Assembly (NCBI GenBank): GCA_964635575.1
Contig: CAZWNY010000059.1
Coordinates: 1-11,442, forward strand
Reading direction: 5' to 3'
Source of the DNA: GCA-2733415 sp964635575
GTDB taxonomy: Bacteria > Bacteroidota > Bacteroidia > Flavobacteriales > Flavobacteriaceae
DNA: 11,442 bases
Within the stretch, counting starts at the first letter, position 1. Every line of letters begins with the position of its first letter. The notes beneath the pieces are model-generated. The model was not told the origin of the DNA and did not search any database. It was given only the letters and a program-made list of their open reading frames with translations. The position numbers and the translations under genes were made by a program. This document shows, in pieces, positions 1-6,623 of the stretch.

Positions 1-81
1 GTTTTTGCGGTCTTGTTATAAATTAACCACCATAACCCATTCTTAAAATACTATCTGCCTTCGTTTAGGTATGTAAAACAT
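1..81 (-). pseudogene. ffh: Frameshifted remnant of the ffh M-domain start (probable sequence error at the edge)
   Basis: Translating the minus strand downstream of the ffh stop in changing frames recovers the expected Ffh continuation. Bases 88-77 give A-I-D-V, right after the conserved GTGEKME. Bases 58-35 give A-D-S-I-L-R-M-G, against the family's A-D-R-I-L-G-M-G. Bases 30-19 give V-V-N-L in another frame, and bases near 18-4 give an I-T-R-P-Q-like string in a third. At least four single- or double-base indels plus substitutions fall within about 80 bases, while the 280 codons before them have none. That contrast fits low-quality sequence at a contig end better than gene decay. The rest of the M domain lies outside the window. 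Confidence 0.75.
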
Positions 82-924
82 CTATTGCTCCATTTTTTCT
101 CCTGTACCAATAAATTTAATTGGTTTATTAACTACAGACTTAATGGTTATCGCTGCTCCTCCACGTGTATCGCCATCTAGTTTTGTCAGGATTACTCCGT
201 CAAAATTTAAGATGTCATTAAATGCTTTTGCGGTGTTTACCGCATCTTGTCCCGTCATTGCATCTACCACAAATAGGGTTTCTTGTGGTTGTATTGCTTT
301 ATGAATGTTTGCAATTTCGGTCATCATTGCTTCATCTACCGCTAAACGACCTGCGGTATCTATAATAACTACGTTATGTCCGTTTGCTTTTGCATAAGCA
401 ACACCTGATTTTGCAATGGCAACAGGGTTGTTGTTGTCTTTGTCTGAATATACATCTACTTGTATTTGCTCTCCTACAATATGTAATTGGTCTATTGCTG
501 CAGGACGATATACATCACAAGCAACTAATAATGGTTTTTTTGATTTTTTATTGCGTAAATAGTTTGCAAGTTTTCCTGAAAATGTAGTTTTTCCTGAACC
601 TTGTAAACCAGACATTAAAATTATGGTTGGTGTTCCTGACAAATTAATGCCTTCGGCATCGCCTCCCATTAATTCTGTTAGTTCATCTTTTACTAATTTC
701 ACCATTAATTGCCCTGGGTTTAATGTAGTTAATACATTTTGTCCTAGCGCTTTTGTTTGTACTCTTTTGGTGAATTCTTTTGCTATTTTAAAGTTAACAT
801 CGGCATCTAATAATGCTCTACGTACTTCTTTTAAGGTTTCTGCAACATTAATTTCCGTAATACTACCGTGACCTTTTAATACGTGTAACGCTTTATCTAG
901 TTTTTCGCTTAAATTATTAAACAT
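82..924 (-). CDS. ffh: Signal recognition particle GTPase Ffh (SRP54), N and G domains; reading frame broken before the M domain
   Basis: Ffh binds 4.5S RNA and the signal sequences of nascent membrane proteins, then docks on FtsY through paired GTPase domains. Residues 1-90 form the helical N domain (LSEKLDKALHVLKGHGSITE at 5-24; EVRRALLDADVN at 33-44). The G domain carries GLQGSGKTT (106-114), DVYRPAA (137-143), DTAGR (189-193), TKLDGDTRGG (247-256) and GTGEK (273-277), which distinguish SRP54 from FtsY. The frame stops after residue 280, whereas the family runs to about 440-450 residues with a methionine-rich M domain. Downstream sequence still encodes M-domain remnants in shifted frames (see 1-81), so this is not a natural short form. 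The ATG is preceded by a Bacteroidota-type promoter and no Shine-Dalgarno. Identity is near certain. Whether the truncation is real is doubtful, because ffh is essential. Confidence 0.95.
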   Translation of the reverse strand: MFNNLSEKLDKALHVLKGHGSITEINVAETLKEVRRALLDADVNFKIAKEFTKRVQTKALGQNVLTTLNPGQLMVKLVKDELTELMGGDAEGINLSGTPTIILMSGLQGSGKTTFSGKLANYLRNKKSKKPLLVACDVYRPAAIDQLHIVGEQIQVDVYSDKDNNNPVAIAKSGVAYAKANGHNVVIIDTAGRLAVDEAMMTEIANIHKAIQPQETLFVVDAMTGQDAVNTAKAFNDILNFDGVILTKLDGDTRGGAAITIKSVVNKPIKFIGTGEKMEQ

Positions 925-949
925 AATTTTTTTCTGATTTTAAGAAATG

Positions 950-980
950 CTAAATTACGGAATTTGTACGAAGTTGCAAA
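950..980 (-). promoter_or_regulatory. Bacteroidota-type promoter for ffh
   Basis: On the minus strand a TTTG (980-977) is followed by a 19-nt spacer and TAATTTAG (957-950). This is one mismatch from the Bacteroidota -33/-7 consensus TTTG...TAnnTTTG. Transcription would start about 20 nt upstream of the ffh ATG, giving a short leader. The assignment rests on the motif alone. Confidence 0.55.
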
Positions 981-1017
981 GTGTGAGGTTGAAAATTAAT
1001 GGATTATTACATGTTTT

Positions 1018-1054
1018 AAAAAAAATGATTATTTAAACTCGTAAATGAGTGTTT
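1018..1054 (-). terminator. Possible weak Rho-independent terminator after the lipoprotein gene
   Basis: Downstream of the stop at 1080, the minus strand has an imperfect hairpin (ACTC, loop ATTTAC, GAGT, with flanking AAA/TTT across one bulged C). About nine bases later comes a run of eight T (1025-1018). The stem is short and the gap before the T run is larger than in a standard terminator, so this is tentative. If it works, it separates the rnhB-lipoprotein unit from ffh. Confidence 0.3.
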
Positions 1055-1079
1055 ATTCATGGTTTATTTTATCTTTTTA

Positions 1080-3452
1080 CTATTTTATTTTATATATTAA
1101 TATTGAGTTACTTTCTCCTTGTACTGCAAACTCTAAATACTTATCTTTATTCATATTAATCATACTTATTTTCGATTGTCCGTACACTGGAAATTTTGGC
1201 AACAATTTCCCTTTGGCATTGTATAAATATACTTTTTGCATATCTAAATCGGCAACACCTATATATCCTTTTCTGTTTATATAATTAAGGGTTGGTTTTG
1301 TATAATTACCATAATCTAAATTTACAGTTTTACTATTAATTTGCAATTTGTCTCCCTCTAACTTTACCTTTATTTTGCTATTAATTGCAAAACTAGAGTT
1401 TTCTCCTTGTAATATATCTATTTTTTTAGTTTTTCCTGTTGTTATATTTAGTTGATGAATTTTATTATTAGCATCTTTAAATACTAAATTGTTTTTTACT
1501 ACGTTTAGCGTTACTTCTTTAAAATTAAATTTATTTTTTACTTTAGTACGTATTTTTCCTTGACGGTCTAAAATTTGAATTTTACCGTTTTCTTCTGCAA
1601 AAACAATATAATCTTTAGTGCCTAAGCGTACGTGTTTTGGGGCTGTTAATAGTTTGCTTTTTGATTTTTTAAAATCAAACCCTTTTACTAATTTCATTTG
1701 ATTATTGTACATAAATATATTTTTACCGTCTACAATTAAAAATCGATAATCTCTGGTTTTATCATAATCAAAAACTGATAACGGCAACAAATTACTTCTT
1801 TTAAATTTTTTATAAAATGGTTGCACTAATTTACCCTTTCTATCAATAACCATAAACTCTGTATTGGTTGTAAAAGCGAGTTGTAGTTTTCGGTTTTTAT
1901 AAATATCTATTTGTTGTATTTTACCTTGTATTTTACCTTCCAATTGTTTTTTCCAAAGAATTTTTCCTTTATTTGAAATTAAATATAGTACGTTATTTAC
2001 ATCTTGAACCGCCAATTCTTTTTGTTTTGTTTTATGATTAGTTACCCATTGCATTTGCATTGCAAAATCAGCATCTAAAACTACACTTGTTAATTGCGAA
2101 ACTCCTTGTGTGTTTTGTGTTTTTTTCGATTTTTCTAAAACTGAATTAAATTGCACATATCCATCGTTATATGTGATTTGATGTATTAATAACGGATAAT
2201 CGGTGTTTTTTACGTTTCTAATTGCAACATCATTTAATAGTTTAGATAATTTTTGAGTTATCGCTTTTGTTTGTTTACCTACTTCAATAACTGATGTGTT
2301 TAACATATTACTTTTGGCTTTTTTAAAGTAATACTGATGTTGCAACGTGGTTTCATTTTGATAATGTGCTATGCAGTTTTGTAAATCGATTTTCGTATTT
2401 GCCAATAGCATAAATTCATCTAAAAAACATACAAATTGAGGCTGAACATTACCTATTTCTGTTGGTATTTTATAATATGAATTTTTATAAATAACGGAAT
2501 TTCGATATGTAGAATTTTTTTGTAAATTATCTAAAACTACCGTTTTTGGTATTTTAAACGCACATAAATTTGCAGTAGCTATTTGAAAAGAAACTACCTC
2601 TGATGCGTTATCTATTATTTCTTTAAAGTTTTCAAATTCAGATTTATAGTTTTTAATTTCTTCAAAATTATAACTTACATATTGTGTTACGTTTTCGGGA
2701 ATAACTGTTGCTGCTGTACTTTTAGTTGCATCAACTTCTTTTAAATAAGATGCAAAAGTATGTGAAAGATTATTATTTGTTGCGACTCCATTTATCGAGA
2801 GTCCGTTATCGTTTCCAAACTCAAAAGACAACCAATTTTTAATTCCTATAAATTGTATTGGAAATATCGATTTTATAAAATCCGGAAACTTTTCGGTATT
2901 TAAAAAAAACGTTACATTTCCTGAAGACGCTTTGTGTAACTTTAACAGACTAGAGTTGCTATATTTTATATTATCTTTTTGATTTCGAATTAAGTTTTCC
3001 ATTAAAATTTCTGACGATGTTAACACCAATACACTATCTAAAGAAACTACAAACACTTCCTTGTTTGCTATTTTTTGATACGACACCATATTATATTCTC
3101 TTTTTTCTTCTTCAAAAATCAATCTTTTTTTTGTTTCTCTTTCTGACACAGCAAATAAATATGATAATGATTTTCCTACGGTTGCATAGCTAATTAAAAT
3201 TTCATTTTCAGACTCAATTTCTTCTAAAAACTTAAAACTTGACTGTACTTTTTTATATGTTTTTGTATTTTTATATTGTTGTAAAAAATCGTTTTTTATT
3301 AAAGAATTTTGCAATTCATCAATACTATTTGCATAAATAATTGCGGTAGGATTGTTAGGAATAAAATCGAGTAAATGAGTTTTTTTTTGCACTTCTTTTT
3401 TACAAGAAAAAACAACAATTGACAACAATAAAATAAGTATTTTTTTTTTCAT
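1080..3452 (-). CDS. Large predicted lipoprotein with C-terminal beta-propeller-like repeats, function unknown
   Basis: I do not recognise a named family. The N-terminus (MKKKILILLLSIVVFSC, then KKE) is a type II signal peptide with a predicted lipidated Cys17, so the protein is probably anchored to the outer or inner membrane. Residues 18 to about 450 are a mixed region whose opening (LLDFIPNNPTAIIYANSIDEL, 27-47) looks like a folded, non-catalytic domain. From about 470 to 790 there are recurring beta-strand blocks ending in a turn such as YLISNKGKILW (490-500), MVIDRKGKLV (534-543), QILDRQGKIR (626-635) and YLYNAKGKLL (742-751), typical of PQQ/WD-like propeller blades. No catalytic motif is visible. 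It lies 25 nt after rnhB on the same strand, so it is probably co-transcribed. A run of ten A directly follows the start codon. Coding potential is certain; the role is unknown. Confidence 0.85.
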   Translation of the reverse strand: MKKKILILLLSIVVFSCKKEVQKKTHLLDFIPNNPTAIIYANSIDELQNSLIKNDFLQQYKNTKTYKKVQSSFKFLEEIESENEILISYATVGKSLSYLFAVSERETKKRLIFEEEKREYNMVSYQKIANKEVFVVSLDSVLVLTSSEILMENLIRNQKDNIKYSNSSLLKLHKASSGNVTFFLNTEKFPDFIKSIFPIQFIGIKNWLSFEFGNDNGLSINGVATNNNLSHTFASYLKEVDATKSTAATVIPENVTQYVSYNFEEIKNYKSEFENFKEIIDNASEVVSFQIATANLCAFKIPKTVVLDNLQKNSTYRNSVIYKNSYYKIPTEIGNVQPQFVCFLDEFMLLANTKIDLQNCIAHYQNETTLQHQYYFKKAKSNMLNTSVIEVGKQTKAITQKLSKLLNDVAIRNVKNTDYPLLIHQITYNDGYVQFNSVLEKSKKTQNTQGVSQLTSVVLDADFAMQMQWVTNHKTKQKELAVQDVNNVLYLISNKGKILWKKQLEGKIQGKIQQIDIYKNRKLQLAFTTNTEFMVIDRKGKLVQPFYKKFKRSNLLPLSVFDYDKTRDYRFLIVDGKNIFMYNNQMKLVKGFDFKKSKSKLLTAPKHVRLGTKDYIVFAEENGKIQILDRQGKIRTKVKNKFNFKEVTLNVVKNNLVFKDANNKIHQLNITTGKTKKIDILQGENSSFAINSKIKVKLEGDKLQINSKTVNLDYGNYTKPTLNYINRKGYIGVADLDMQKVYLYNAKGKLLPKFPVYGQSKISMINMNKDKYLEFAVQGESNSILIYKIK

Positions 3453-3477
3453 TTTTAAAAGCTATTTTTTTACAAAA

Positions 3478-4077
3478 TTACAAATCTAAACTTAATTGCT
3501 CTGGTAATAGTCGAAACGTTTTTCGGTGATACTTACAAGCTCCATATTTTCTAATCGCTTCACGGTGTTGTTTTGTAGGGTATCCTTTGTTTTTTATCCA
3601 ATTATACATCGGAAATTCTTTATGTATTTTCGCCATATAATCATCTCTATATGTTTTTGCTAATATTGATGCCGCTGCAATACTTAAATATTTACCATCG
3701 CCTTTTATGATGGTTTCATAGGGTATTTCAGCATACGGCTTAAACTTATTGCCATCAATAATAATAAATTCTGGTTGTGGTTGCAACTGTTTTATACTGC
3801 GTTGCATTGCTGTAATAGATGCGTTTAAAATATTAATTTTATCTATTTCATCTTCAAAAACATGACAAAAAGCAAAAGCTATCGCTTTTTGCTCTATTAT
3901 TGGGCGTAAAAATTCACGTTTTTTTGCACTTAACACCTTAGAGTCATTTAATATTTCATTTTTAAACGTAGTTGGTAAAATTACTGCAGCAGCAGTTACT
4001 GGACCTGCTAAACAACCTCTTCCCGCTTCATCGGCACCACATTCTAATAATTTATTTTGAAAGTTAGCGAGTAACAT
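3478..4077 (-). CDS. rnhB: Ribonuclease HII
   Basis: RNase HII cleaves RNA in RNA/DNA hybrids and starts removal of single ribonucleotides misincorporated into DNA. The protein has 199 residues, the normal length for a bacterial type II enzyme. Visible motifs are GADEAGRGCLAGPV (14-27) with catalytic D16 and E17 and the GRG clamp, NDSKVLSAKKRE (44-55), IIIDGN (105-110) with D108, and YLSIAAASILAKTYRDD (130-146) supplying the fourth acidic residue, D145. All four catalytic positions are present. The KGYPTKQHREAI segment near 164-175 is also characteristic. The start is supported by a perfect TAAATTTG -7 element shortly upstream. It is the first gene of a two-gene unit with the lipoprotein and is divergent from the SDR gene. 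Confidence 0.97.
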   Translation of the reverse strand: MLLANFQNKLLECGADEAGRGCLAGPVTAAAVILPTTFKNEILNDSKVLSAKKREFLRPIIEQKAIAFAFCHVFEDEIDKINILNASITAMQRSIKQLQPQPEFIIIDGNKFKPYAEIPYETIIKGDGKYLSIAAASILAKTYRDDYMAKIHKEFPMYNWIKNKGYPTKQHREAIRKYGACKYHRKTFRLLPEQLSLDL

Positions 4078-4091
4078 ATTAATTTTTTTAT

Positions 4092-4119
4092 CAAATTTAA
4101 TATTTCTTATTCATTTCAA
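4092..4119 (-). promoter_or_regulatory. Bacteroidota-type promoter for rnhB and the lipoprotein gene
   Basis: On the minus strand TTG (4119-4117) is followed by a 17-nt spacer and TAAATTTG (4099-4092), an exact match to TAnnTTTG. The -7 element ends 14 nt before the rnhB ATG. On the plus strand the same 92-bp divergent gap offers only a poor candidate for the SDR gene (TAATTTCA at 4134, two mismatches and no clear TTG), so I do not annotate one. Confidence 0.6.
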
Positions 4120-4169
4120 CTACATTTTTTTTGTAATTTCACAACTTAAACAGTAAGGTTAAAAAAATC

Positions 4170-4856
4170 ATGAATAAAAACATTATTATTACGGGCACCA
4201 GTAGTGGTATTGGTTTTGAATTAGCACAATTATTTGCAAATAAAAACCATAACGTTTTATGCCTATCTCGAAATTGTAAAACTATTACTGCTTTAAACCT
4301 AAAAAATACAACTGCTATAAGTTTTGATTTATCACAACCAAAAGACTACCAAAAAGTAACCAATTTTGTAACTAAAAACTGGAACTGTCAAGTAAATATT
4401 GTTATTAATAACGCAGGGCTACTCATTAATAAACCTTTTGAAAACTTAACACTAACGGATTGGCAAAAAGTATATACTACTAATGTTTTTGGTGTTGCCG
4501 AACTTATAAAAACTACACTACCTTTTTTAAAACCAAAAAGTCATGTAGTTACTATTAGCTCCATGGGAGGCGTACAGGGTAGCATGAAATTTCCAGGTTT
4601 AGCAGCTTATAGCTCTAGCAAAGGCGCAGTAATTACATTGTCTGAAGTTTTAGCACAAGAATATGCCTCTCAGCAAATTGCTTTTAACGTACTCGCTTTA
4701 GGCGCTGTGCAAACCGAAATGCTTGCAGCAGCTTTTCCTGACTACAAAGCCTCATTAACAGCTAAAGAAATGGCAAGTTACATTTATAATTTTGCAATTA
4801 CGGGTAATCAGTTTTACAATGGTAAGGTTTTAGAAGTTTCCAATAGTACACCGTAA
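4170..4856 (+). CDS. Short-chain dehydrogenase/reductase (SDR), classical type
   Basis: This is a soluble NAD(P)-dependent oxidoreductase with a single Rossmann fold; the substrate cannot be predicted. Motifs are TGTSSGIG (8-15) for the dinucleotide, D53 in SFDLS for the adenine ring, NNAG (80-83), N105 in TTNVFG, catalytic serine S130/S131 in TISSMGG, and Y147-x3-K151 in AAYSSSKGA. The full Asn-Ser-Tyr-Lys set is therefore present. Arg34 after the second strand (CLSRN) suggests a preference for NADP(H). At 228 residues it is slightly short for a classical SDR (about 250) but complete. It begins the plus-strand cluster and ends two bases before the SprT-like gene, so the two are almost certainly co-transcribed. 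The flanking genes give no clear pathway. Confidence 0.93.
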   Translation: MNKNIIITGTSSGIGFELAQLFANKNHNVLCLSRNCKTITALNLKNTTAISFDLSQPKDYQKVTNFVTKNWNCQVNIVINNAGLLINKPFENLTLTDWQKVYTTNVFGVAELIKTTLPFLKPKSHVVTISSMGGVQGSMKFPGLAAYSSSKGAVITLSEVLAQEYASQQIAFNVLALGAVQTEMLAAAFPDYKASLTAKEMASYIYNFAITGNQFYNGKVLEVSNSTP

Positions 4857-4858
4857 AT

Positions 4859-5452
4859 ATGCAACAAATTTTACTAAAATACATACCTGAACGCACTGTA
4901 AATATTATTATTGAACTTATTAAAAACAATAACATTCATTTAAAAATAGTAAATAAACGAGTTACTAAACACGGAGATTATAGACGTTTTGAAAACGGAC
5001 AACATCAAATTACCGTAAACGCAAATTTAAATAAATATCGTTTCTTAATTACTTTAGTACACGAAATCGCACACTTATTAGCTTTCGAAAAGTACGGACG
5101 CACCATAAAACCACATGGTATTGAATGGAAAATGACCTTTCAACAACTAATGCTTCCTTTTATAAACTCGGAGGTTTTTCCAAACAAATTACTCCCTTTA
5201 ATCGCAAAACATTTTAAAAACCCTACCGCAAGTAGCGATACCGATGCGCATTTATCCATCGCTTTAAAACAGTTTGATGAAAACACAAATAAAACCTATA
5301 TTTTTCAAATACCAACAGAAAGTATTTTTAGAATACATAACGGAAAAGTTTTTAAAAAAGGAAATAAACGAATAAAACGTTATGAATGCACCGAAATTGA
5401 AACAAGTAAAGTATATTTGTTTCAACCAAATGCAGAAGTTGAGTTGTTATAA
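4859..5452 (+). CDS. SprT-like zinc metalloprotease domain protein
   Basis: SprT-like proteins are zincin-type metalloproteases; the eukaryotic relative SPRTN degrades DNA-protein crosslinks, while bacterial members are mostly uncharacterised. The active site is VHEIAHLLAF (67-76), that is HExxH with H68, E69 and H72, followed by a third likely ligand, H86, in KPHGIEWK (84-91). Upstream, KHGDYRR (37-43) and the strand ITVNANL (51-57) match the usual SprT-like fold. Many family members end in a Cys4 zinc ribbon. Here the C-terminal segment keeps a similar beta pattern (GKVFKKGNKRIKRYECTEIE) but has only one cysteine (C177), so no zinc ribbon can form. The start codon lies two bases after the SDR stop, which indicates translational or transcriptional coupling. 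Confidence 0.88.
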   Translation: MQQILLKYIPERTVNIIIELIKNNNIHLKIVNKRVTKHGDYRRFENGQHQITVNANLNKYRFLITLVHEIAHLLAFEKYGRTIKPHGIEWKMTFQQLMLPFINSEVFPNKLLPLIAKHFKNPTASSDTDAHLSIALKQFDENTNKTYIFQIPTESIFRIHNGKVFKKGNKRIKRYECTEIETSKVYLFQPNAEVELL

Positions 5453-5459
5453 ATTTTTT

Positions 5460-5517
5460 CTCTCGAGCGCAATCGAGAGATTTATTATACTAAAAAAGGT
5501 TTCGACTGCGCTCGACC
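5460..5517 (+). repeat. Pair of inverted palindromic repeats (REP-like) between the SprT-like and manC genes
   Basis: The 75-bp gap holds two copies of one 14-mer palindrome in opposite orientation: TCGAGCGCAATCGA (5463-5476) and TCGACTGCGCTCGA (5502-5515). Reverse-complementing the second gives TCGAGCGCAGTCGA, a single mismatch from the first. Each copy can form its own hairpin; the first is CTCTCGA, loop GCGCAA, TCGAGAG, with an extra T-A pair. The two copies can also pair with each other over the 25-nt spacer. The GC-rich core stands out from the AT-rich surroundings. This fits a dispersed REP/BIME-like element, which may also attenuate or stabilise the transcript between the two genes. 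No good T run follows, so a standard terminator is unlikely. Confidence 0.7.
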
Positions 5518-5527
5518 AACCAACCAA

Positions 5528-6610
5528 ATGAAAAATAAAAATTATTACGCAATATTAATGGCAGGAGGCGTAGGGTCTCGTTTTTGGCCAATCAGCACAG
5601 CTACTTTCCCAAAACAGTTTCATGACATGTTAGGAACTGGAGACACCTTAATACAAAAAACATTTTTTCGATTATGCGCTATTATTCCTAAAGAAAATAT
5701 TTTCATTTTAACCAATGAAAGATATAACGACTTGGTATTAGAGCAACTTCCAGAAATCACACAACGTCAAATAGTTTTAGAACCTGAAATGCGAAATACT
5801 GCGCCATGTATTTTATACGCATCATTAAAAATCAAAAAAGAAAATCAAAATGCAGTGATGATAGTTGCACCAAGCGACCATTGGATAGAAGATGAAAATG
5901 CATTTGTAAACAATGTCCAAACCGCTTTTAATTTTTGCGAAAAAAATGATGCTTTAATGACTTTAGGAATCCATCCTACTTTTCCAAACACAGGTTATGG
6001 TTATATTGAAGCTAATAAAAAAAACACTTCCGACATTAAAGAAGTGCTTCAATTTAGAGAAAAACCAAATTACGAAACCGCAAAACAATTTATTAATCAA
6101 GGTAATTTTTTATGGAATGCAGGTATTTTTATGTGGAGTGCAAAAAGTATAGTTAATGCATTTAAAAAACATCAACCCAACCTATTTAACCTATTTGAAA
6201 AAGGAATTAAAGTATATAATACCGATTTTGAAGATGATTTTATTCGTGACAACTACGAAAAAGCAGAAAATATATCAGTAGATTATGCCATAATGGAAAA
6301 TGCCGAAAATGTATTTGTAGCACAAGCAACTTTTGATTGGAATGATTTAGGAACTTGGGGAAGTTTATATGATAAGTTAGACAAAGACGATAATGATAAC
6401 GCCATTGTAAACGCAACTATTTTAGCAGAAAATTCCAAAGGAAACATGATACGCTCACAAAAAGGAAAATTAGTAGTAGTAGATGGTTTGCAAAATTATA
6501 TTATAATAGACAAAAAAGACGTGCTTTTAATTTACCCTAAAAGCAAAGAACAAGACATTAAACAAATTGTAACAAAAGTAAAGGAAAATTTTAATTTCGA
6601 TTTAACTTAA
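5528..6610 (+). CDS. manC: Mannose-1-phosphate guanylyltransferase (GDP-mannose pyrophosphorylase)
   Basis: This enzyme transfers GMP from GTP to mannose-1-phosphate to make GDP-mannose, the precursor for mannose, fucose and rhamnose units of surface glycans. Motifs in order are the nucleotidyltransferase signature MAGGVGSRFWP (11-21), FPKQF (27-31), EPEMRNTAP (85-93), VAPSDHWI (113-120) with a metal-binding Asp, NTGYGYIE (154-161), FREKP (176-180), WNAGIFMW (196-203), SVDYAIME (250-257) and FDWNDLGTWGSLY (269-281). At 360 residues it is the short, single-activity form. It lacks the C-terminal phosphomannose isomerase domain of the bifunctional ManC/AlgA type (about 470 residues), so the symbol is by analogy. 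The next gene starts 13 nt downstream, indicating co-transcription with the DUF389 gene. Confidence 0.95.
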   Translation: MKNKNYYAILMAGGVGSRFWPISTATFPKQFHDMLGTGDTLIQKTFFRLCAIIPKENIFILTNERYNDLVLEQLPEITQRQIVLEPEMRNTAPCILYASLKIKKENQNAVMIVAPSDHWIEDENAFVNNVQTAFNFCEKNDALMTLGIHPTFPNTGYGYIEANKKNTSDIKEVLQFREKPNYETAKQFINQGNFLWNAGIFMWSAKSIVNAFKKHQPNLFNLFEKGIKVYNTDFEDDFIRDNYEKAENISVDYAIMENAENVFVAQATFDWNDLGTWGSLYDKLDKDDNDNAIVNATILAENSKGNMIRSQKGKLVVVDGLQNYIIIDKKDVLLIYPKSKEQDIKQIVTKVKENFNFDLT

Positions 6611-6623
6611 AATCAATTTAAAA

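Noticed and set aside
384..871. Two plus-strand open frames (67 and 82 codons) inside ffh
   Set aside because: They lie antisense within the conserved GTPase coding sequence, have no recognisable domain, and are explained by the opposite frame.
82..924. A natural short, M-domain-less Ffh-like GTPase
   Set aside because: M-domain residues remain readable in shifted frames just downstream, so the short length comes from frame breaks rather than a distinct protein type.
1045..1284. 79-codon plus-strand frame overlapping the 3' end of the lipoprotein gene
   Set aside because: Its hydrophobic, Phe/Tyr/Ile-rich translation is what antisense AT-rich coding sequence yields. It has no promoter and overlaps a well-supported gene.
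4120..4169. Promoter for the SDR gene
   Set aside because: The best -7 candidate (TAATTTCA at 4134) has two mismatches and no TTG at a proper distance. A promoter must exist but cannot be placed with confidence.
5460..5490. Rho-independent terminator after the SprT-like gene
   Set aside because: The hairpin is good but is followed by ATTTATTATAC rather than a T run. Its sequence recurs inverted nearby, so a palindromic repeat explains it better.
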